From the NCBI RefSeq assembly GCF_001649575.2, contig NC_051446.1, forward strand, positions 25,119,025-25,183,024: 64,000 nt of DNA. Reading direction: 5' to 3'. Each line of letters opens with the position of its first letter. Position 1 is the first letter of the stretch. Below the pieces are notes generated by a model, which was not told the origin of the DNA, searched no databases, and was given only the letters and a program-made list of their open reading frames with translations. Shown here in pieces: positions 27,373 through 37,378 of this stretch. The DNA comes from Kryptolebias marmoratus. Its lineage: Eukaryota > Chordata > Actinopteri > Cyprinodontiformes > Rivulidae. The translations under genes were made by a program, and so were the position numbers.

Positions 27373-27939
27373 ATTGTATATGAGCTGGCTGCAATCCCCA
27401 GTTTGGCCACTAGATGGCAGTGAGTGCTAAACTGATGATTTTATTTTATTTTATTCAACTGTTTTTATTAAAGTGACTGAAACCGTCAGGGTTTTACTAA
27501 AAACTCCTGAAATAATGTTAGATTTGTTGTCGTGTAGAAACCTGAAGTGAATTCCTTTAAAATTCGAGGTTTTATGGCTCGATCTGGTCGAGCCGGAGCT
27601 CATTTTAAATTATTTTTTGAGTTAATTTAAATAACATTTGTGTTTGAAAAGATCTGCTGATGTTTGTTTATCGACTTTAGATTCTTAAAGTTCTGAAAAT
27701 AAAAGTTTAAAATTAATTTCTGCAGATCTAACAGCAGAGACCATGGCTCAGAACGACTGTGGTTCTACGGTTCTGTGGTTCTACGGTTCTGCTGTGACTT
27801 CTGCTTGTTCTTCTGTTTCAAACTATTCAAACTTTATTTGAAAAGTTCCTCCACAGAAACACGATCAGATCTCTTCGGTTCCTTTAAAATAAAAATATTT
27901 TCCCTGAAATCTGCTTCAGCTGTTTGTCTAAAGTTGCTT

Positions 27940-28400
27940 TTAACCTTTAGCTACTATTCTGCTAAACTTAGCCTTTAGCTACTGTTCTGCTAAACTTAGC
28001 CTTTAGCTAATGTTTTGTTCTCTTCAGGTACGGTCTTGTTTGTGTTAGCTTTTAGCTATTACTATGCTAATTTGTTTTTTTAGCTACTATTTTTGCTAAT
28101 TTTGGCTTTCTGCTGCTGTTCTGATTATTTTATTTTTTAATTGTTTTGTAGTTCTAAGCCTTTAGCTTGTGCTCTGCTCCTTTCAGCTCCTGTTCGGCTT
28201 CTTATAACTCATGTTCAGCTCCTTTTAGCTCATGTTCTGCTCCTTTCGGCTCATGTTCTCCTCCTTTCAGCTCGTTTTGATTGTGTATGTGTCTGTTCTG
28301 ATTTCTGCAGCTTTCGTTTGGCTTGTTTTAGCTTCAGCAGTTCAGTTTCAGCTTCTTCAGCTGATTTCAGCTGATTTCAGCCGATCTCAGCATGTTAGCC
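27940..28400. repeat. Degenerate TTTAGCT/TTCAGCTC array
   Basis: Low-complexity tract of cctttagctactgttctgct variants grading into tcagctcatgttctgctcct variants. Open frames across it (rich in Leu/Ser/Phe) are artefacts of the repeat. Confidence 0.75.
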
Positions 28401-29259
28401 GAAGGCTCAGTGTTTGTCAATTTCATCTCTGGTGTTTATTTATTTGATCAATCTGATTATTGTGGTGAATTTAAAATCAATTTATGTATTTTGTTTGTTT
28501 ATTTCACTTATGATGAAGTTTTAAACTTTGATAACTGTTTCTCCTGTTTTATCTTTTTATTGTTTTAATGTTTAAAATGTTTTAATGTTTTTAAATCTTC
28601 AGTTTCAGCAGCTATGCATTTAAATAACAGAACTTTAACTTCAGTTTCTGTCATAAAATCAGCTGAAATTCATTCATTTAAACAAGCAGAGGAAAATGAG
28701 TTGTTCCAAACTCTTTGTTGATTTATTTGATTTGATTTTAACCCCGAGGATGAGTTTTCTTCAGCCGTTTTTGGATTCAGAACATCGGAGGAAAGTTTGT
28801 TTTGAGTCCTCGGAGGTTTCAGCTGACAGGCTAAAGCTAGCGGCTAACCACATCAACGTTTCTAATTTAAGTAAAAAAAAAGTTTCCCGTGTTGAATAAT
28901 GTCAACCCCGGGGTTGGAAATAAGAAGGGAAGTTCGGGATGAGACGTCCTCACTGAGCAGGGAGTGAAAGGAGGCGCTGCCGGGGATTTTCTCTTTAAAA
29001 TGTGGATTTGAGCCGTTTGACTGGAGGCTGGAGGAGATGCTAACGGGAGGGATGCTAACGCTCGTTAGCTTGTTTGCTTCCCGATCTCACAGACTTCTCA
29101 ATGACTAAACACGCGTTTGACAGAAAAGCCAACCAGAAAACGAAGCCCGTCCTCATGCGACAGTCTCACGCTGAACTAAACGACAGTTTTTTTCCCGACG
29201 AGCGAACTGTTTGTTTGTTTGTTTTTTTTAAAGAAAATAACGACAAAAATCTCACTTAC

Positions 29260-29345
29260 CTGCTTGTCCTGTTACAAACCTCCGACTGGCTCCGCCCCCT
29301 GCGCGCCTATTGGCTGACGCGTCCATTCCAGGCTTTCTATTGGCT
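29260..29345 (-). promoter_or_regulatory. Promoter-like element with CCAAT pair, GC box and a strong splice donor
   Basis: Read on the minus strand, two AGCCAATAG boxes (CCAAT at 29343-29339 and 29313-29309, exactly 30 bp apart) precede a GC box (29299-29289). A near-perfect donor CAG|gtaagtgag has its last exonic base at 29260. This is the arrangement of an NF-Y-driven promoter with a short first exon. The nearest minus-strand acceptor of a known gene is that of kansl1 at 20713, so an alternative kansl1 first exon is the simplest reading. Not proven. Confidence 0.4.
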
Positions 29346-30666
29346 CGCACGGCTGTCAGTCTTAGCAAATGCCCGTACAGCGGAAATGTGTACTGAAAGT
29401 TCATATAACGAAACTTAATTATCCAAAATGAATGTTTCAATTTAAAAACTGCGCAGTGAGTCCCGCGGCTTGCTGGTGTTTTCTGAGCGGCTGGTTTGCT
29501 TCAGCCACAGGCAGAGAGTTGTTGACACCGCAGGCATGCTAGCTGCTCTCTACAGAGTTACTACATTATTATTTTTTAATGCTTTGTTCCGCAGACTTGT
29601 CTCAGAAATGCACCGCAGATTCCCCGCAGCGCCGCGCAGATTGGCGCTAAAAGCAGCGCAGTTGGTCCCTGTCTGCGCAGTTTCTGCCGCATCTTTAGCA
29701 CACATTGTTCTGCTGGAGGGGGGGGACTTGTCTGGTCCGGGTGTCTGTCCCTCACAGAGCAGGCCAGGGGACACAACAGGAGACAGACCCTGCACCGGAG
29801 GGGACACAGGTGGACAGCCGAGCAGCGGAGGACGGATGGACACACGGACTCATGTCTCAGGGTTTTAGCCCTGGAGTTCCACTTAAAGAGTCTTATTTCC
29901 GTCCCATCAGCAGGACATAACAGACCCCAGATCAGCTCCAAGGCCTGACAGCAGCAGACTCAAATTAAAGGCCTGGCATTGCTCCACGGGATGCATGTCG
30001 CCCGCCGCCGACCTCACCCTCACCTCATTCATCCAGCTTCCGTCCAACCTTCTTCTTCTTCCTGTTCCCTCTTCAGGTGTCTCCACAGCGAGTCCTCCTC
30101 CATCCAACCCTGTCCTCAGTGTCCTCTGTCCTCACTCCAACTCCCTCCGTGTCCTCTCTAACTGCGTCCTGATGTCTCCTCTTTGTCCAGCTGCCATCCA
30201 GTGGACTTTACAAATTAAACCTTATTTTACAAATCACACAAAAAGAGACAAATACTACAGAAGAAACACCTTCCTGTTGAGTTTATTTATACAGAACCGG
30301 GTCTGGACAGGTCGTCTCAGGTCTCTGTGCAGAAACTTCACAGACTTCTGTCTGAGGAAGCAGCAGATCGAGTTAAATCTTCACTTCATCTCATCCTGAG
30401 CAGCTCAGAGGGGACAGTGGGAAGAAACCTCCACCAGGACCAGAACCAGGACCAGGCTCAGGACGAGTGACTGTTTGCGTCAACCGGCTGGGTTAGAGGA
30501 CAGGAAAGAGACAAGCACAGAAGGACGGGTCCATGTGTGGTTTCTGTTGAAAGAAAAACAAAAGAAATCATCTTAACGACATAAATAATTCAGCAGAGCG
30601 AGTAAAGACAGCAGCAGAGGACGTGTGGACAGTTTGTCCCCTGAGCCTACAGCAGCAGAACTAAGG

Positions 30667-30832
30667 GAGATATTTTGCTAACAGACAAGACAAAATTATA
30701 AACAGACATCTTGTCCTGAAGCCCTCAGATGACGTGTTGGGGATCAGCCTCAGCTACTACCACAATAAATATCAGGTCATTATATATAAAACTCACTGCT
30801 ATCTGGCTGTGGTAGCCATCTTGAATCCAAAA
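30667..30832. mobile_element. Dispersed YY1-like repeat family copy
   Basis: gatattttgctaacagacaa, cagctactaccacaataaa and ctgtggtagccatcttgaa. The core is mutated to GTAGCCATCTTG. Confidence 0.65.
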
Positions 30833-30896
30833 GTTAAATAAAACTCTGGTCATGTGTAAAATGTGTCCATAAAAGTTAACTGTTAGAACCTTCACC

Positions 30897-31193
30897 CAGT
30901 GCAGTGTTCTTCAGCTCGTTGTTCTGCTGGAAGGTGGACCTCCGTCTCCAGATGAGAACGTCCATCTTTCCTGTGACTCTGACCTGTTTCCCAGTCCCTG
31001 CTGATTAAAAACATTCCCACACTATGATGCTGCCACCACCGTGCTCCACTGGAGGGATGATGTTGTCCTTGATGTTTGGTCTCGTCTGACAGCAGCCTCT
31101 TCTACATGTTTGGAGAAGAACTTTTTGTTCTGTAATCAGTGTTTCCTGACACTCTGCCAGGAAGTCCAGCTCTGAGGAGCTCCTGGTGGTCCT
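30897..31193 (-). pseudogene. Tc1-like transposase relic
   Basis: On the minus strand the frame reads IIPPVEHGGGSIIVWECF, the Tc1 transposase motif PTVKHGGGSxMxWGCF, followed by a stop and then STFQQNNELKNT, which matches the FQQDNDPKHT motif. The first Asp, a catalytic DDE residue in Tc1 enzymes, reads Asn. The upstream part runs into an N gap. Clearly nonfunctional. Confidence 0.75.
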
Positions 31194-31293
31194 NNNNNNN
31201 NNNNNNNNNNNNNNNNNNNNNNNNNNNNNNNNNNNNNNNNNNNNNNNNNNNNNNNNNNNNNNNNNNNNNNNNNNNNNNNNNNNNNNNNNNNNN
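31194..31293. other. Assembly gap (100 N)
   Basis: Exactly 100 N, a conventional gap of unknown length, between the Tc1-like relic and a dispersed repeat copy. Confidence 0.97.
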
Positions 31294-31512
31294 CATGGCC
31301 GCCACAACTAATCCAACAGAAAATAAGTTTTGGTGTGGTAGTAGCTGACAGTCATCTACAACACATACTCTGAGCTCTATCAGCCCAAACATCATTTAGA
31401 AGGTTTGATTAAAACGACAACATTTTCATCATTTCTCCTCATCAGATGTTCTCCGTCTGAAACTCTGGCAGGAAAGGCGGCGGGCGATATGCATTCCTTC
31501 AAGGAAAGACAG
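31294..31512. mobile_element. Dispersed YY1-like repeat family copy (reverse orientation)
   Basis: catggccgccacaacta, then ggtgtggtagtagctgaca, then ggcggcgggcgatatgcatt, which appears to be the far terminal module of the family. Confidence 0.7.
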
Positions 31513-31929
31513 GAGTTTAAAACTTTTCCCACAGAAAGCTGAATCCGCCTTTAATGTTTTCAGGATGATTTATTTCTGCAATAAATCCACTTCATGGTGC
31601 AGAGCTGCAGTGGCAGCAGGAATCCACCAGGTGACGCTACGCCTCTGCTTTAAAATCCCTCCTGTCCTAAAAGAAGAATTCACACAAAACCTCTGATTAT
31701 TAACACAACTTAATGATTCTGTTTACATTTTGATGTTATGACAGCTGCAAGCTTTAAAGCTTAAAATTAAATTTTAAAGCAGGATTTATTTTTGTTGACA
31801 AAAGCATAAAAACACTTGTTTCTGTTTGCAGCTACAATAAAATGATAAATTTATACAGAGAATAAAATGTTTGCTGCTTTAAATGATCCAACTTTCTGAC
31901 TGATTACTGTTAGTTTAGAGCATGTGTTC

Positions 31930-32214
31930 AGGATCACTCTCAGCTACTACCACACCAAGTTTTAGCTCCACATCTGTAAATCTGACCGAGTTACAGCCAG
32001 CATCGTGTTTGCTAAGGTTCTTTAGCTGTGGCGGCCATCTTGAATCAGACGTATTCTAAAAGTAAATCAGCTGTAGACGAACATCCAGTGATTAATTTCT
32101 GACAGTTTCATTAAAATGTGTCCAGTGGTTCAGTAGATATTTTGCTAACAGACACACAAAGGCAGAAGCAGGAACATCATTGCCTGCTGATGTCCTTTCA
32201 GCGGCGGGCGATAA
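31930..32214. mobile_element. Dispersed YY1-like repeat family, fullest copy
   Basis: About 285 bp with all modules in order: cactctcagctactaccaca, a spacer, ctgtggcggccatcttgaat at about 32023, ccagtgattaatttctgaca, gatattttgctaacagacac and ggcgggcgat. No coding capacity, no poly-A tail and no obvious terminal inverted repeat, so its class is unknown to me. Confidence 0.75.
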
Positions 32215-32689
32215 TGTAGTCAGAGTTGTTGCGGTAACGCAGCAACCGGAGCAGCTGGCCTCGACTCACAAACATTTCCTCGCAGTTCAGATTATTTCCG
32301 AGGATTATGGTCACGATGACACCCGGGGAAGAGTTCATGTGTTAACATTCAGATGAACGGATGAATTCCTGGAGCGGCTCTGTTTACATGAAGCCGTCTC
32401 TTTAGTAACCAGATGTTTACAGAAGCAGCTGTTCTGAGCTCGTCTGATGCTTTTATGCTTTTATTCTGGAGGTTTTACTGAACTGTTTGTGTTCTGACTC
32501 ATCAAAGGAAAAACTGAAACAACAACAATAACAACAACAACAGCTATTACAACAGAAACTTCAAATATTTTTATTATTTTAGTTCAGAGAAAATGTAAAA
32601 TCCTTGACTCCAGATGTTCCTGAAAAAGTGAAGAAATGTTTTTTATCCACCAGGAAATACAGCTTCAAAGAATCGAATAATTCAGCTAA

Positions 32690-33075
32690 AAGAAAATATC
32701 AGCTACAACACAGAAGCAGCAAAAGGACAATTAAAAGCAGCAAAATGCTAGCTAGAAGCTAAAAGTTGCAGAATTCTTGCTGAAAGCTAAAAACATCAAC
32801 ATGTTATCTAAAAGTAGCGAAAGATTAGCTTAAGGCTAAAAGTAATAAGAGGCTAGCTATAAGCTAAATGTAAGAAAAGGCTAGCTAAAAGTAGCAAAAT
32901 GCTAGCTAAGACCTAAACAGTGAAAAGCAAGATAAAATCTAAAGTAGCAAAAACCTAAAAGTACCAAAACATTATGTTAGCTAAAGGCTAAATGTAGCAA
33001 AAAGGTAGCTAAAAGCTGAAAGTAGCAGAACAGTAGCTAAAAGCTAAAAGCAGCCTAAGGAGACAGCTAGCTGAA
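32690..33075. repeat. Degenerate GCTAAAAGC array
   Basis: Variants of tagctaaaagctaaaagtag, the reverse-complement sense of the TTTTAGCT arrays elsewhere. Confidence 0.8.
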
Positions 33076-34188
33076 GGTTTTGATGAATGAATGAATCGTG
33101 GTGCTGATTCTTTCCCCGGGTTCGACCCACTTCCTGACGGGCGTCTTCCATATAAATGTAAATCTGACTGTAAATAAGAAGAGCATGCAGTTTATTTTTT
33201 AACCATTTTAAAACATCCAATTTATCAGAAAATGTGAAAATAATCAGTAAGACATTTTCTGCTGCTCTGGAGCTGATGGAGCAGGTTTGAGTCTGACTGG
33301 AAGGACGACTTCTCTGCCCCGCAGCGTCTCCGCGAGCGAAGGCTAACCCTGGTGTTCTCTGGAAGCGCTCGCATGAAAGTTCACATCCAATTAAGCATCA
33401 TGGTGGCGCCACAAGCCTTAAATCCCTCGGAAGCACTTGTGAAAACTGTCACAGTGGATTTCTGCGGCTCGCGCTGCAGCGTTTTCCGGCTGGGGCAGAA
33501 AATGGGGAATGTTCACTTGGGCAGAAAGCTCTTATTTAAAAGCCGATGTTTCCCTCAGAGACAAAACACACAGAGAGCTGCAGAGAATCACACGACACTC
33601 AAAATGTTCTTGTTTGCTTTCGTCTCGAGGGACGGCGGAGACAAAACGGGAGCAGAACCTGGACACGGTTCTGGAAGCTCTGCTGGTTTTTGTGCCCCAG
33701 AAATAAAAACGTCAGAAACGTTTTCAGTCAAATGCAACATAGTTTATTGTCTCCTGACAGCTTTTTTTTTTCAAGTATGAAAATAACAATATTTAAAACA
33801 ATAAATAACAATAAATAATGGAGTGATTTGGTGCTTCACCATTTAAACCACAGGACCAAGATGGAGACCGAACACTGGAGCGACAGAACACTGCGTTTTC
33901 CTACCATTATTAAACATCTGCATTTAAAAATAACAATAAAGGGATAATTCAGATCTTTGGAAGTGGGGTTCTGTGGAAAGAATATAAACAATGTCTTATT
34001 TTTGATTAGAGATTAGTTCAAATTAGGCTGGGATGACTGCGCCAATAATTAAAAAATAAATTAGAAATCAAGATAAAGAGAGATCAGCAGCAAGTTAATG
34101 TTTGAGATTAGCGCCAAGATTACTGGGAAAAAAGATAAAGAGATGGGTACGAAACAGTATCTGCTTGGGAACGACGTGGAGGAACATC

Positions 34189-34441
34189 TGAGGAATAAAG
34201 TGTCTAAGTAATAAAGCGCCAAAGGAATAAAGAGTTAAAATAATAAAGAGTTAAAGGAATAAAGAGTTAAAGGAATAAAGTGTCAAAGAAATAAAGTGTT
34301 AAAGGAATAAAGTGTTAAAGGAATAAAGAGTTAAAGGAATAAAGAGTTAAAGGAATAAAGTGTTAAAGGATTAAAGTGTTAAAGGATTAAAGCAACAAAG
34401 GAATAAAGAGTTAAAGGAATAAAGTGTTAAAGGAATAAAGT
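34189..34441. repeat. 16-bp array carrying AATAAA in nearly every unit
   Basis: About fifteen copies of ttaaaggaataaagag with single-base variants. Each unit on the plus strand contains AATAAAG, so the array is a run of polyadenylation hexamers in intergenic DNA. Confidence 0.88.
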
Positions 34442-36309
34442 GAGCCGGAGCTGCTAACAGCTAGCATGAACGAGTCTAAGATTAAAGTTGTTGCTGTTTT
34501 AAAACTTGAATCTCAAACATGTTACAGAGGTTCATTTAAACTCACATTTATAAACTTTTACGTCGTCATTAGTTTCAGATTACACAGTTATTCCGGCAGG
34601 AATGTTACGATATTTCTGCTGGAAGTGCTACAAGCTAGCTGCTGCTAAGGCTATTGTCATATCATGGAGTTCTACGTAAAAAACTGCGTCACCTGAAACT
34701 GATGCTCATTTAAATGTTTATTAAATTGTGTTTTCATGAACAGCTATGGAAGTCTTTAAGACTGAATTCATTCTAGGATCAGATTAGCTCAGATTAGCAG
34801 TTAGCTAACCTCACAGAATCAAAGATCTGAATTATCCCTTTAACTTTCTTTTTACTGGGTTACTTTCTTTACATTACTTTATGTCTACATGTTATTTTTT
34901 TTACCCACAAACGGCTCCATCAGCTGAAAGCTACAACAGATATCAGAACAACAAACATCATAATGGCATCTGAAAGTTATTATTAATAATCTGACATGTT
35001 GTTTTTACAACCATAGCTTATCACTTTAAAGGAAATCAAATAAAAAATGAAGGAGTTTCTGTTTACATTTTGACAAATTCAGCAGCAGATTGTTGAGACG
35101 GGGACGAAGGAATGTGGATGGTGGATCACATGACTTACAGGATGTGGTTTGTGTTTTTTGGTTTATATTTGTGACGACCCCCCCTGGATTTATATTCACC
35201 CCAGCTCTGATATTTATATATTTACAGGTAACCAGTAAACGTGTCACAGTTCAAGTCGACTGAATGTCACAGAAACACCTTCCTGCTGCTTCAGGTAACA
35301 ACATTAAGTCTCTTTGAGGAGTTTTGTTCCAAAAATACTCAAATCAAATGTCTGAGGAGACCGAACTCTCACTAAATCCCTCAGATTTTAATTCTTTTTT
35401 CAGTTAAACTTGACCTTAAACTCATGTTTTTAATCCAACGGGTCGTTCACCTGAGTTTGGTACCGTTCAGCTCATGGTTTTTGGTTTTCTGGCTGATAAA
35501 TTAAAGGATTTTTCAGTCTTTCTGACTGAGATACAACAAGAGACGCTCATGAAAACAACGGGAACTTCAGCAGCAAGAAGTTGATTTTAACCTGGAGGGA
35601 AGAGGAAATTATGACTTTATATCAGGCTTTCTGCTTATCGAGGGCTGAATGACAGTAAATATTACTTTCTCTAATAGTTTATGCTTTTAGAAGTTTGTCT
35701 AATAATAGTTTACCTGTTTAAATTAATCAAATATTTACAGCGTTTTTTTCTGACAGATAAATCCATAAATCTTAACTTTCTGAACTGTGAAAAGTTATAA
35801 TTTATGAAGCTAAAATCTGTGTAAAAATCTCTACAGAACAATAATAACTGTTTTATATTATGTTTCTGTTTCATTAACTGTATATTTTAGTTCATTTATT
35901 TAGTAAACCAACAAAAAACAACTTCAAACGTTCCTGCTCTCTGATTGGTGGAGCCTGATCATGCCACTGAAGCTGACCAATCAGAACAGACCGGCCTTAT
36001 TTGGAAGGGGCGGGGCCTCGGCCTCCCTGACAGGGAACAGGAAGTTAGCTGTTAGCTGTTATATAGTTGTTTGTTTTTTGTTAACCCACTGAATAAACAA
36101 ACATAATGAAACAAAAATAATAAAATCGTTCCTCTCCTCAAAGCCCTGAGCTCAGGATGAGTCAGCAACATTTTTTAATGTTTATTAAGAATAACTACAA
36201 ATTGATCTATTTTGTCCTTGTGGGCAATATGTTTGTCTTTTGGTGACTTGTGCTATTAACAGAATATTTACAAATATATAATTTAATTCTATAATTATCT
36301 GAAGTTGTT

Positions 36310-37378
36310 GTTTGGTTTATTTGTGTTTACAGACAGACATTCTCATGTTTACAGTTAATGTTGCTGCTGAGAGGCCGGAAAATAAAGAAATGCAGATTTA
36401 AGAACATTTTTTTAAACTGAAATCCAAATTTGATTTAAGGAAAACAAACATTTGTCCTTTTTGTACACAGAACAGATTTGTAACATGAATAATTACATTT
36501 TTTTTTAAATGTGCTTACCATCTCGTGTCCCAGGTTAATCCAAGAAGAAATAATCCAACTCAGCTTCACCTGGATTAAAATCATCCTGAAACCAGGTGCT
36601 GCAAACAAACCAGATCTGCTTTCTGGTGCATATTTAGGCCACATTATCCAAAAAAAATGGCCCAAATCCCAACACAAATAGATGGAAACTTGGCAGCCAT
36701 GACAGGGCGAGCTCTCCTGCGTTTGGTTGGTTTGAATCCAGGAAGTGATTAACATTACTGAGCAAAACATCTGGGCCAAAACAATAAGCATGGAATAAAG
36801 TTAAAGGACTCAGTGTCTGTTCCCAGGCGGAGCCACCAACCAGCACTTTGATAACATTCGGTTTTGTGGAACAAAACTCTTCAGACAGAAATGTGGAATG
36901 TCGTTCTTGGAAAGTCGATGAAAAAAGCTCCGCTGCACCGAAACAGACCCAAGAAACGCCACAAGCAGACAAACAGAACAAAAACCTGAACATTTAACAA
37001 GTTCGTCTCCGTCCCACATGGAGGGGACGTCCTCTGGGACGGGTTCTCTCCACCGATGAAAAGAAAACAGGAACAGACGCTTCTGCGGCCGACGGAGACT
37101 GATCTGAGCGCAGTTCTGTACATTCGTCTAACGGATCTGCTGGGTCATCTTTTCATCCTCTAACCTTTCAAACTGCAAAGTCTGCAATGTCCTTTCCCCC
37201 CTGTCCCCATCCATTTGTCCAGAAAGTCTGAGTAATGTCCCTCCTGAGGTTTCGGGGACAGACACGGCGTCTCTTTGTCCCAGCTCAGAAAGGCTTTTAG
37301 TGGACGCCGCCGATGTGGTGGAAAGATGGCGGCGGCTGGAGGTTCGTCCCAAAGAGGCGGGTGTCCTCTTGTCCTCTT
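36310..37378 (-). other. crhr1: crhr1 3' untranslated region (predicted)
   Basis: Noncoding DNA after the crhr1 stop codon. Minus-strand AATAAA hexamers lie at 36321-36316 and 36186-36181; the first is taken as the likely end. AAGATGGCGGCGGC at about 37324-37337 is a YY1-type motif inside the proposed UTR. Confidence 0.45.

Larger units (their letters stand above)
24520..29250. other. Intergenic DNA upstream of kansl1, no gene found
   Basis: No supported exon on either strand. Contents are GCTA-rich low-complexity arrays, a 25-bp minisatellite, copies of the YY1-like repeat and AT-rich unique sequence. If the promoter-like element at 29.3 kb serves kansl1, this stretch would be intron. Confidence 0.7.
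29350..36300. other. Intergenic DNA between kansl1 and crhr1, no supported gene
   Basis: Moderately GC-rich to about 29.9 kb, then mostly AT-rich with dispersed repeats, a Tc1-like relic, a GCTA-rich array and a 16-bp array. Open frames at 29470-29868 (132 codons) and 33352-33780 (142 codons) have no recognisable domain and no clear exon structure. Confidence 0.65.

Noticed and set aside
29470..29868. 132-codon plus-strand open frame downstream of the promoter-like element at 29.3 kb
   Set aside because: No recognisable domain, no downstream exon and no coding signature. It begins in GC-rich DNA where long frames arise by chance. Kept only as context for the promoter candidate.
33110..33140. 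tRNA B-box-like gggttcgaccc
   Set aside because: No A-box or cloverleaf could be formed with flanking sequence.
33352..33780. 142-codon plus-strand open frame between kansl1 and crhr1
   Set aside because: Composition and content do not resemble a protein family I know, and no splice or promoter context supports it.
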